Origin: Agapanthus africanus
Taxonomy: Eukaryota > Streptophyta > Magnoliopsida > Asparagales > Amaryllidaceae
DNA: 64,000 bases
Direction of reading: 5' to 3'
Assembly: GCA_030015575.1 (NCBI GenBank)
Contig: CM057339.1
Span: forward strand, 777,186,809-777,250,808
Shown: positions 45,502-54,470 of the stretch, piece by piece
How positions within the stretch are numbered: the stretch's first letter is position 1
Layout of the letters: each line of letters starts with the position of its first letter
Program-made: the position numbers and the translations under genes
Notes under the pieces: generated by a model
The model's input: the letters and a program-made list of their open reading frames with translations, nothing else
The model's database searches: none
Told to the model about the DNA's origin: nothing

Positions 45502-46208
45502 AAATAGAAGATATTTGCAAGACGGCGTTCCGAACTCGGTATGGACATTACGAATACTTAGTGATGCCCTTCGGAGTAACGAATGTGCCAGCAGTATTCA
45601 TGGATTTGATGAACCGAATCTTTTCACCGTTCTTGGATCAGTTCATTGTGGTATTCATTGACGATATTCTGGTTTACTCGAAGAGTTTTGAGGAGCATGC
45701 TGAGCATTTGAAGATCGCACTGCAAACGTTGAGACAAGAGAAGTTGTATGCGAAGATGAGTAAGTGCGAGTTTTGGCTGGAGGAAGTAAAGTTTTTGGGG
45801 CATGTTGTGTCTGGCGATGGAATTGCCGTCGATCCAGAAAAGATTGCGGCAGTTCGAGACTGGCCGATTCCAAGGAATGTTGCGGAGATAAGAAGTTTTC
45901 TTGGACTCGCCGGATATTACAGTAGATTTGTGGAGAACTTTGCTCGTCTGGCAGAGCCGTTAACCAAGCTTACGCGCAAGGAGGTACCTTTTGTATGGAC
46001 GGACAAATGTGCGTTAGCTTTTGAGACGTTGAAGCAGAAGTTGATAACCGCCCCTATTCTGACCGTGCCAGACAATTCCGGAGGATTGGTGATTCACAGC
46101 GACGCATCTGGGAAAGGATTGGGATGTGTTTTGATGCAGCATGGGAAGGTTGTAGCGTACGCATCGAGACAATTGAAGACCCATGAGAAGAATTACCTAA
46201 CTCATGAC
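45466..46208 (+). pseudogene. Tekay RT palm and partial RNase H, cut off by the Tat element
   Basis: This is the frame downstream of the shift; the first ATG is at 45498 ([16 protein letters not shown]). It holds [18 protein letters not shown] and an intact catalytic box FIDDILVYS near 45655-45681. The connection and thumb follow, then RNase H start [20 protein letters not shown], ending in LTHD at 46208. The open frame continues 70 codons into the Tat LTR, but those residues are not element protein. Confidence 0.88.
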
Positions 46209-46413
46209 TGTTCCCCCAATCAGAGCAAGGCTCTATTTGAATTTCAAAAATTCAAAATTTTGAAGCAACGCTTCAGATCCCGTGCGCCGCGCGCAATTTG
46301 CCATGTGTCAGAAGTTGACTCGGTAGCACAACGCACAAGGCAGTGCGTCCAATCAGAGCAAGGCTCTTTAAAAAGCAAAAGCAACGCTCAGTTGCGCAAG
46401 CGCTGCGCTGCGT

Positions 46414-46847
46414 GACACGTGTCTGCGCAGTTGCGCAGACACAACTGCGCAAGCGCACCGCTGCGCGACACGTGTCTGCGCAGTTGCGCAAACGCTGTTG
46501 CGCAAGTGCACCGCAGCACGCCACGTGTCTGCGCAGTTGCGCAAGCACAACTGCGCAAGCGCACCGCTGCGCGACACGTGTCTGCGCAGTTGCGCAAACA
46601 CTGTTGCGCAAGTGCACTGCAGTGCGACACGTGTCTGCGCAGTTGCGCAAGCACAACTGCGCAAACGCACCTCTGCGCGACACGTGTCTGCGCAGTTGCG
46701 CAAACACCGTTGCGCAAGTGCACCGTTGAGCGACACGTGTCTGCGCAGTTGCGCAAGCTCAGTTGCGCAAGCGCTTCACTGCGCGACACGTGTCTGCGCA
46801 GTTGCGCAAGCACAGCTGCGCAAGCGCCTTACTGCGCGACACGTGTC
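46414..46847. promoter_or_regulatory. Nine GACACGTGTC palindromes at exact 53 bp spacing
   Basis: The motif starts at 46414, 46467, 46520 (variant gccacgtgtc), 46573, 46626, 46679, 46732, 46785 and 46838. The interval is 53 bases every time. Units alternate in type, giving a 106 bp higher-order dimer. Between the palindromes are inverted repeats of tgcgcagttgcgca. CACGTG is the G-box core recognised by plant bZIP and bHLH factors. The array ends 185 bases before the TATA box, where enhancers of an LTR promoter would sit. Overlapping open frames on both strands here result from the repeat and are not genes. Confidence 0.9.
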
Positions 46848-47031
46848 ACGCGCTGGTGAGTTGCGCAACAACAGAATGAAGATTTATGGAAATTTTTTTT
46901 CTGTTCTTGTTAAAACAAGAAGATTTCTTCTGTAAAACAGGGGTCTTTGGATCAAAGATCCAACGGTGGGGAAAATTCCCCAAATCACTCAGAAAAGATC
47001 TTTTTAACAAATTTAACTGATTTTTGAGCAC

Positions 47032-47040
47032 TATAAAAAG
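47032..47040 (+). promoter_or_regulatory. TATA box of the Tat LTR
   Basis: The sequence tataaaaag lies downstream of the G-box array and hairpin block, with ggacccc following. Transcription should start about 30 bases on. This defines the U3/R border at about 47065. Confidence 0.65.
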
Positions 47041-47795
47041 GACCCCAGACCCCATTTCAAAGATATAGACATCTGGTTTTAAAAAAGAAAGAAAGAAGAG
47101 AACTCTTGAGAACTCCTTGAGAACACAAAAAAGAAGGTAAAAACCTTTTAAAAGAAGAGAGAATTCTCTTAGGAATAGATCATTGATCTAAGAAAAAGAT
47201 CAATGATCTTCAACAAATAAATAAAAATAATAAAAAATAGTGCCTTGCACTTGCTATGAACCTTTGGTTCTCTGAAACAAAGAAAAACTTGTTTTTCTTT
47301 GATCCAAATCAGGGGATAAAAAGTGCTCTGCACTTCTTTTCTTGAATCTAAAAGATTCTTGGTGCTTTGCACAAATGCAATGCATTACTTGAAGGGCTAG
47401 GCCCAAATCAAAAAGACCCAGCAGGCTAAAATAAATTGCAAAGCAATAAAAGGGCCGGGCCCAAATAAAATTGATGCTCTGCATCATTTATAAAGAACAG
47501 AGCCCAAAACAAATTGATGCTCTGCATCCTTTCTGGGCAAAGCCCAAATAAAAATAAAAACAAATGCAAATAAAATATTGGACATTTTTTAACTGGACTT
47601 AGCCCAATCGTGGCCATAAGTCCTTAAACTAAATTAACTGAGCAAAACGGCTCTCCTAAACCAATCCACATCCGGTTCAAGGGTACATCTCCGAACTCCT
47701 TTGATATCCATCGTTGTAATTCCTCAACGACGTCAAAGAGGTGACGGGTCCCAACGACCACACACCCATATGGACTGCGGGGTCCTTAAACTCGT

Positions 47796-48003
47796 GGACC
47801 GAAATGTCCATAAACTAATATCGGACCGAAACGTCCTTAAACTAATATCGGACCGAAACGTCCCTAAACTAATATCGGACCGAGACGTCCCTAAACTAGT
47901 ATCGGACCGAGACGTCCCTAAACTAATATCGGACCGAGACGTCCCTAAACTAATATCGGACCGAGACGTCCCTAAACTGGAATATGGACCACCACGTCCC
48001 TAA
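47796..48003. repeat. 27 bp tandem repeat, about eight copies, in LTR U5
   Basis: The unit is ggaccgaaacgtccttaaac plus taatatc, with copies starting 47796, 47823, 47850 and onward every 27 bases. The period is a multiple of three, so a spurious nine-residue protein repeat appears in one frame. The same unit reappears, two degenerate copies, at 58278-58340 just after pol. The unit itself contains a ggacc...gtcc quasi-palindrome. Confidence 0.85.
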
Positions 48004-48745
48004 ACTGGCACAATAGAGCCCAAATGCTCTTTTGTCGGATCTAAACGGTCCCGTTAAGTTGATCTTAGTCTCAAACTGGACTAACGTATCCTTAACAAAC
48101 GTTTGAGTCGATCTTAGCCTCAAAAATGGCTAACGTATCCTCCAAACAGACTTTAGTCCCAAATTGGACTATGAATCTCCCAAACTGGAACAATAGAGCC
48201 CAAACGCTCTTTTGTCGGATCTAAACGATCACGTTAAGTTGATCTTAGTCTCAAACAGGACTATCGTATCCTTAACGAACGTTTAAGTTGATCTTAGCCG
48301 CAACGCGACTAATGCATCCTTAAACTAAAAACACCAAACCCAAATCTAAGTAAATACGGATTTGGACTAATCCACGTCTTACGGGCGACGGCATTACTTA
48401 GTCTCCGTATACAATCCACGGGCAACCACAAACAAAACAAACACACACGACACGAAGTGAAATTCTGGAGAAGGAGAAAGTTGTTACCGCGATGCGGTAG
48501 CGTAATTAACTGCAGGGGCTTGCGCCTGCAGGGAAGAGCGTCCCCACAATCAAAAACCCCTCAAGCGAGGGGGAATCTGACAAAGTCTGCTGCATCGGCC
48601 GCAGCCGTCTAAACCTCCGATATACGGTGCCATAAATCAACTTGGCATCTTCGGAGAGGTAGACGGATAAAACCAAATAGCATCTGTCCCGAACCTCAGG
48701 CACAGACGCAAAGTCTAGGCCGCCGTTCGGAGGGGAACAGATTCT

Positions 48746-48763
48746 GGCACGCCCGGTGGGACC
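48746..48763 (+). other. Primer binding site of the Tat element
   Basis: The sequence tggcacgcccggtgggac starts five bases after the LTR end and begins with the TGG that pairs with tRNA CCA. I have not established which tRNA. It differs from the tggcgcc site of Athila and from the tggtatcagagc site of Tekay elements in the same window. Confidence 0.75.
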
Positions 48764-49043
48764 TTTTACTCTTTCCACTCCACACTTCGTGTTTCGTCTT
48801 CGCGAACCAATCGCGGTTTGTTAACGGTTGCCTTTGGATTTCCAAGTTACTAAGATTTGGTCTTTTGTCTGGCGCAGAACTCAAGCATCCATGGATTCTA
48901 ACTGCACCAACTGCGCGAAGTGCCACTGCAACGGACGCTCCACCTCATCTAGAGGTGTAGCATATGGGCCCTAAGCGGCCTCTTTCCTCGCTCTGCCGGT
49001 AGAACAGGTGACTCAGGCCACCACCGGCCTGTTTTTTGGGACC
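48764..49043 (+). other. Leader between primer site and gag
   Basis: Two hundred eighty bases without coding signal. It ends in an inverted repeat of ccggcctgttt-type sequence and ggaccatgg, a good start context for the gag ATG at 49044. Confidence 0.6.
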
Positions 49044-52000
49044 ATGGTCCCACCTACAAGCTTCTTTATGCCGATACCTGCACCGGAAGTGAACAAGAAG
49101 TCGGTGTTCGACCGGCTCACTGCTACCACGACCCCTGTCAACGGGTCGCCCACCACCAAGCCAACAGCCTCTGTCTTTGCGAGGCTGGATCAAAACTCTG
49201 AAGGGTCCGCTAAGAAGCCCAGGAACTCTAAAACGGCTGTCCTAAGGAGGTCAACGGCCGCTGCTCCGAAAGACGTTAAGGCGGCTTCTCCCGTCAAAGA
49301 GTCAGTCTTTTCAAGACTGACGATTCCTGTTCCTGCCCCTACACGAAGATCTGTCTTTGACAGATTGGATATTACCCCACAAGGAACGACCTCAGTTTTT
49401 AAAAGGTTAACACCGGCGGTGCCTTATTCAGACAAGGGGCAAAAAGAAGCTATCTCTATCTCTGAGCCAGTCCCAACGGCTCGTCGTGCTCGACGTCGCC
49501 ATTGGCGACGAGTGAGGAAGGCAGGGGGCAACTCTCCCTCAGGGCTAACTCCACCGGCTCCAGTGGTGGAAGTCAACGCTGCTGTTCCAACTGGGAACAG
49601 CTTTGAATTGCTAAGGAAGGTGAGAAAGAACTCTCCAATTGCTACATTGAAAAAGTCTCCTCCGCCTATGGAGAGAGTTCCAGAAACAAAACAAAAACAG
49701 CCCCCTCAACGGCTATCCTCAAAAGTTTATAAAGTATGGCGGAGGGTTCAAGACTCCGTGATCGACCCAGACCACTTTCATCGCCAGAAAAAGGCAAAGG
49801 TGGAAAAGGACAGAAACCGCCCCATTAAACGGCAGGGGACAACAATTGCTAGGATGCCCACTGCAACGGCTCCTTCAACCTCAATGGTCCACAAAAGAAA
49901 AAGGCCAGAGAAAGCTCCCGTGACACTGGCAAAGTTTAAAAGCGGTGAACCTAAACGCCCCAAGTCAGGGGGCATAACAGTTCATACGGTTTATATGGCT
50001 TCTGGAAAGGAGGAAAGCCGCACTTCTACGGGTCACCGACCGCTCACCCGATCAGTGACCAAGGCTCAGGAGCAGCAACAAAAGCTCCAGGAGATGATGA
50101 ATGCCATGGCCGCACTTACAGAGCCAAAAGAAAACCCTGAAGCGTCCTTAGATGAGCGCCAAGAGGAAGAAACTGACGCCGAGTTCCTTCGCCGAATATT
50201 GGAAAAGAAGGACAAAGAGGCTGCTGAACAAGCGGCCAACATACAGCGTATGGGCCTCCTCTTCCAGGACATGATAGGGATGATGATACAACAAGATCCC
50301 CCGACTGAAGAACCCCCGATCGTCCTTGGAGATGATAGGGGAGAGACATCAAACCCTCAGCCCGTTCTATCAACGGCTAAAGAAGATACAATCTCTAAAA
50401 CTGATCTGGACGAATACATAGCCCAACAAATAAAGGTTCATCATGCGGCCGAAGCAGCCGGCCACGTCGTAAAAACGGGGCGGCCATATCCAGGCTGGTA
50501 TGACCAAATCAAGTACCCGCCGGGTTACACGATTCCCAAGTTTCATATCTACAAAGGGACCGGCAATCCCCATCAGCATGTCGCCCAGTTCAGGGCGCTT
50601 TGCGGTAACACCGGCGGCGATGACAAGCTCTTGCTCCGCCAGTTTGTTGGAAGTCTATCAGATACGACGTTCGAGTGGTACTCTGAACTCCCTAATGATT
50701 CTATTAAAACCTTCGCGGAAATGGAGCTGCTGTTTACCCAACGTTTTGCAAGTGCCAGTGAACGTACCCCGATGACGGCACTGATTAACGCTAGGGTAAA
50801 ACCCGGCGAGACATGGGTTCAGTACGCTATACGGTGGCGTAATCTATGGTCGAAGTGTGAACAGCGCATAGAAGAAGCCCCTGCGGTGGGAATGTTTGTT
50901 GGAACCCTTGATCCACAAGCAACCATTTCACAGTTTATGATGTTCTTCAAGCCGACTTCCTTCCAGGTTTTGATTGACAAACTAGCGCAGATGGACCAGA
51001 TGGGCCATAAACCCCCTCTCCCAAAGCCAGACTCCCGAAATGACAAAGGAAAGGGAAAAGCGATCATTGTCGCCAATGCTCAACAACAACCGAGCGACTC
51101 GAAGCCGGTTGCTCGTCCAAACAATACGCGCCCGTACGTACCCCTTGAGGATAGGATGGGACGTCCTTATTCCTTTCCCCGCGATAAGACGAAGAGGTTA
51201 TTCGAGCTGGCATTACGCAACAGACTCATAAATCTGCCAGATCCAAAACGCCCGTTGCAACCAAGTGACGTCAACGAGCCTAATTACTGCCCTTATCATC
51301 GAGTGCTAGGACATCCGATCGAAGACTGTTACGTTTTCAAAAATTGGCTTGAAAACCAGTACCGACAGGGCAAGTTCGCGTTATCTGACAAATGGAAGGT
51401 GAATCCTCCGCAGCCCCACACCGCTAAGGGGACAAATACGCCGGGGGAAACATGCTCCGTCATTGAAGAAGCTCCTTGGGAGGTTGTATTATCAGCCAAA
51501 ACGAGGAGAATGCTAAATGATCTTCGGATGTGTCCAGCGATCAAGTGGAAGAGCCCGTTAGAACCACAGGTCGTTGAGGGGATGTTGAAGCCACGTCCAA
51601 CTTCAAAGGCCAATGATGGGGGTTCAAGGGGTTCAAGCACTAGCGGCCAGTCGTCAAAGTCTTCGAAAAAGAAGAAGAAGTCCAAGAAGCCCGTAGAGCC
51701 TAGCGATAAGCGCACGAACTTGCAAAAGCAAATTGACGCGCTGGAAGAATATAACCAAAAGGCGCGGACTCCCATCACGCTCCAAGAGTTCCTTAATCAC
51801 GTCTTTCAAGAGGAAGATGAAGGAGAAAGTTCATCAGATGAATCCAAGGAAAATGTGGCGAGCTGTCATATGATCTCCCATTCGATCACGAACGATGAAG
51901 TGGCTTCAGGCACTAAAACGCTGGGGGCAGATACCGAATCAAGAATTCCGGAGCTATCAGTCAAAATGATTGAAGCGTTCCTTGACGAAGCTCGACTAAA

Positions 52001-52058
52001 AAGTAAAGCTGATCGAGAACGCGAAATGGCTATATTTGAAAGGGCCAAACGCCGGTGA
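49044..52058 (+). CDS. Tat gag, about 1004 codons, with SVFxRL repeats
   Basis: I chose ATG 49044 (context gggaccATGGtcc; MVPPTSFFMPIP) over an upstream non-ATG opening. Residues 12-135 hold five copies of an SVFxRL motif. A basic Lys/Arg-rich region follows, then coiled-coil-like Glu-rich sequence near residues 340-430. The gag core spans roughly residues 480-650 (YPPGYTIPKFHIYKGTGNP, FEWYSELPNDSIKTFAEME). Next come YSFPRDKTKRLFELALRNRL and a CHHC-type zinc motif, CPYHRVLGHPIEDC (near 51288). A Lys-rich stretch KKKKKSKK lies near 51670. It ends in tga at 52056, where the same frame continues; Trp may have been lost here. Confidence 0.88.
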   Translation: MVPPTSFFMPIPAPEVNKKSVFDRLTATTTPVNGSPTTKPTASVFARLDQNSEGSAKKPRNSKTAVLRRSTAAAPKDVKAASPVKESVFSRLTIPVPAPTRRSVFDRLDITPQGTTSVFKRLTPAVPYSDKGQKEAISISEPVPTARRARRRHWRRVRKAGGNSPSGLTPPAPVVEVNAAVPTGNSFELLRKVRKNSPIATLKKSPPPMERVPETKQKQPPQRLSSKVYKVWRRVQDSVIDPDHFHRQKKAKVEKDRNRPIKRQGTTIARMPTATAPSTSMVHKRKRPEKAPVTLAKFKSGEPKRPKSGGITVHTVYMASGKEESRTSTGHRPLTRSVTKAQEQQQKLQEMMNAMAALTEPKENPEASLDERQEEETDAEFLRRILEKKDKEAAEQAANIQRMGLLFQDMIGMMIQQDPPTEEPPIVLGDDRGETSNPQPVLSTAKEDTISKTDLDEYIAQQIKVHHAAEAAGHVVKTGRPYPGWYDQIKYPPGYTIPKFHIYKGTGNPHQHVAQFRALCGNTGGDDKLLLRQFVGSLSDTTFEWYSELPNDSIKTFAEMELLFTQRFASASERTPMTALINARVKPGETWVQYAIRWRNLWSKCEQRIEEAPAVGMFVGTLDPQATISQFMMFFKPTSFQVLIDKLAQMDQMGHKPPLPKPDSRNDKGKGKAIIVANAQQQPSDSKPVARPNNTRPYVPLEDRMGRPYSFPRDKTKRLFELALRNRLINLPDPKRPLQPSDVNEPNYCPYHRVLGHPIEDCYVFKNWLENQYRQGKFALSDKWKVNPPQPHTAKGTNTPGETCSVIEEAPWEVVLSAKTRRMLNDLRMCPAIKWKSPLEPQVVEGMLKPRPTSKANDGGSRGSSTSGQSSKSSKKKKKSKKPVEPSDKRTNLQKQIDALEEYNQKARTPITLQEFLNHVFQEEDEGESSSDESKENVASCHMISHSITNDEVASGTKTLGADTESRIPELSVKMIEAFLDEARLKSKADREREMAIFERAKRR

Positions 52059-54470
52059 CTTAATGAAAGAGCTGAGATAATCCCGCTGGAGTGAAATGCC
52101 TCCGCCGTTGACAAAAGCCAATTCAAGATGAAGAAAAAGTTTGCTAAGGCCATATCAATGGGCATGAAGCTACCACCCTCTGAAGGAAACATCACCGGTG
52201 AATCGGAAATACACCCCTCCTATTGCTTGTATCATCGGAAGGTGTCGCACCCCACTAAAGAGTGCAAAACTTTCGATAGGTGGTGGCAAGGATATGTTAC
52301 TCACCGGCAACAGTTTAAGCGGGAAAAGCGCAAAGCCCGCCGAGAGCAGAACGGAACGATCAAAGTGCTTGATAAAACTAGCGGCGATTGTTGCATGATT
52401 GACACCGGAGGATCACAAGTACCTATATTTGGGAGCGATTCTGATGAGGAGCTAGAGCTTGGCCCCCTCTTTAAAGAATCCACTTCGGGAAAAGAAGAAG
52501 AACCAAAGGCTTGCGAGAATATACAGCTACGCAACCGGACGTTACCCGAAAAGAATCTCGGACCCTTAAACAAGAAAGACAAAGGGAAAGAGAAGGTCTC
52601 TGAAGATATCGCCTTGGATGACCGAGTTGCGGAAGAGTTAACCGCCAAGAACCCGCCAAAGAGGAATAAAGTGGATTACAATGTCTTGGCGCATCTGAGA
52701 AAGTTACCCTCACAACTCAGCATTCTCGATGCCCTGTTACTATCAAAAGAGGCGAGGGATTCTTTGATTAAAGCCCTACAAAAGCCGGACCAGTTCCAAG
52801 CCTTCCTGGCAGAACAAAAGATGAAGGACGAATTGGAAGAGGTACACACGGCCGACGTTGCTTTTGGCGATGAAGACCTTCTCCTCGGGACGTGTGAACA
52901 CAATTGTCCCCTTTATGTCTCAGGATATTGCCACGACATAAAGATAGGTAAAATCTTGGTCGATAACGGATCGTCTGTTAATTTACTTAATGTGCGGGTG
53001 TTAAAGGAAATTTGCATGAGTGTCCAACACCTCGCCCGAGACAAGATCACCATCTCCGGGTTCGACTCCCAATCATCGAAAACCCTTGGATCTGTGATAT
53101 TGACGTTACGCTTCGGGTTGCTCGTCACTGATATCAAATTCCATATCATAGATGCCAAGACGTGCTACAACGCTCTGCTCGGTCGACCATGGTTACACGA
53201 GTACAATATCATCCTTTCTACACAGCATCGGTGTATGAAATATTGTAGGGATGGTCTCGAGTACACTGTGGCAGGAGAGTTAAATCCGTTTTCCGTGAAC
53301 GAAGTTCGCAAGTATGAAGATGCCAAGTACTTCTTACCGAGTTTCGAAGACACGGAAAGGTGTCACAAGCCGGAGAACAAAGCTAACGCCACCATCCCTG
53401 TCTTCGGCAGTGACACCGAGGAGGAGGAGGATATAATTTATTCAGGACCATCCCAACCCATCAGGCCAGGACCATCCGTTCCTTCATTGATCTTCGGCAG
53501 TGATTCGGAGGATGAAGTTCATGCTGTATTCCCCGCTCGGCCTTCAATACGGGTTTCCGCTGATGAAGAGCGAAGTCTGCAGATAACCATGGTGCCGCTT
53601 GAACATTACAAAGAACTGGATGCACTCGACACCAACAGCGTAGAAGAATTGCAGACATTTTATATCCCTCCCGGACGAAAGGGCGAGAAGGCAATCCTAT
53701 TCTACCGTTCTGAAGAAAACAAGGTAGAAAAAGAAGTTTGGCATGGCGCAGATCCCACGATCGACAGGCTTCAGCCTATCCGTCTTCCCAGATATTATAC
53801 CGAAGGTTTGAAGAAACTGCTGAAACGTCAGGGGATATCCTTCACACAGACCGTTAGAAAGGCCAAATTCTATGACAAGGTCTGGAACGTTCCCGGGACT
53901 CGACGCAAACTGCCTAACGGGAAAATGGAAACAAAAGGGCTTGGGTACATCCGGTCAAAGAAACGAGAGCTAGTAAACAGCTGTTACGTCATGTATGACT
54001 TCGATGAAGAGGCGGACGCTCAATGGGAGGACGCTAACCCTAAGCCAATAAAAGTTCCCGATGAAAAATTGCCCGGTCCATCAGTTGAAGAACAAATGGA
54101 CAGGCTTGTAAGGGAAGCTGGTCAAAAAGCCCGAGATGATCACAACCGCGAGACGGCCATCTATGAGAAAGCCAAGACGCAACGCCTTCTCCAACAAGCC
54201 GTGAAGGATGAAAATGCCGCTCCTTGTCAATCTGCTACAAAAAAGGTTCGACGCGAAATCAAAAACAAGTCGAAAGGCAAAAAAGGCGCTCAAAAACCAC
54301 AAAGCAGAGCTAAGAAGTCACGCATCCGAGAGTCGAGCGTTATTGACCTAGCCCTCATGAAGAAAATGGGTCGAGCATACTCATTCCCTCGGAACAAAAC
54401 AAGGAAAATACTTGATCTTGCTCTAAGACATCAAATGCTTATACTGCCAGAGTCTAAATACCCTGAGTAA
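52059..54470 (+). pseudogene. Tat pol part 1: CHHC motif, aspartic protease, long linker
   Basis: Same frame as gag. There is a stop at 52092-52094, then an open run from ATG 52128 (MKKKFAKAISMGMKLPP) to a taa at 54468. The second CHHC-type motif is CLYHRKVSHPTKEC near 52228. The acidic segment IFGSDSDEE lies near 52430. The protease near 52850-53230 has active site ILVDNGSSVNLL (52953) and ALLGRPWLHEYNII. Acidic repeats VFGSDTEEEED and IFGSDSEDE follow near 53400 and 53490. A linker of about 300 residues of unknown function comes next. Near 54330 starts KKMGRAYSFPRNKTRKILDLAL, a copy of the module also found in gag. Confidence 0.85.

Larger units (their letters stand above)
40355..46208 (+). 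mobile_element. Tekay-type chromovirus, plus strand, 5' portion
   Basis: It comprises a 5' LTR (40355-43177), an initiator-Met primer site, a leader, gag, protease, RT and the start of RNase H. Coding sequence stops abruptly at 46208, after [12 protein letters not shown], where the Tat LTR begins. The remainder and the 3' LTR should lie to the right of that insertion. The left flank gattt (40350-40354) is the expected half of a target duplication. It is inserted just after the protease of the Tat-like element to its left. It is a relative, not a copy, of the minus-strand Tekay at 22366. Confidence 0.88.
46222..47528. repeat. Cluster of perfect micro-hairpins in the Tat LTR
   Basis: Perfect stems with 2-3 nt loops include agagc/gctct (46222, 46355), tgaattt/aaattca (46238), tgaagc/gcttca (46261), tcttgtt/aacaaga (46905), ttggatc/gatccaa (46947) and ggggaa/ttcccc (46968). 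Further along are tagatc/gatcta (47176), aagatc/gatctt (47196), agtgc/gcact (47239), gaacc/ggttc (47258), aaagaaaaac/gtttttcttt (47279), aagtgc/gcactt (47321), gaatct/agattc (47344) and gatgc/gcatc (47473, 47516). Loops are mostly aa, aaa, aag, aac, ctt or tct. Such density is not seen in the Tekay or Athila LTRs here. Confidence 0.8.
46209..48740 (+). repeat. 5' LTR of the large Tat element
   Basis: The boundaries are set by the perfect 8 bp terminal inverted pair tgttcccc (46209) and ggggaaca (48740), five bases before the primer site. In order it holds hairpin-rich U3 start, the 53 bp CACGTG array (46414-46847), further hairpins and a TATA box at 47032. A transcribed part rich in short hairpins and gggcccaaat-type repeats follows, then a 27 bp array (47796-48003) and the 17-mer gtatacaatccacgggc (48407-48423) that recurs 3' of pol. 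Confidence 0.85.

Noticed and set aside
46273-46935. Overlapping open frames of 120-146 codons on both strands with repeated RNCADTCR- or LRSCA-like peptides
   Set aside because: They come from the 53 bp repeat, which lacks stop codons in several frames. Frames on both strands are equally open and the period is not a multiple of three.
47701-48003. ORF with a nine-residue repeat (DRxVxKLIS)
   Set aside because: It results from the 27 bp tandem repeat in the LTR. The period is divisible by three, so the repeat stays in frame by chance.
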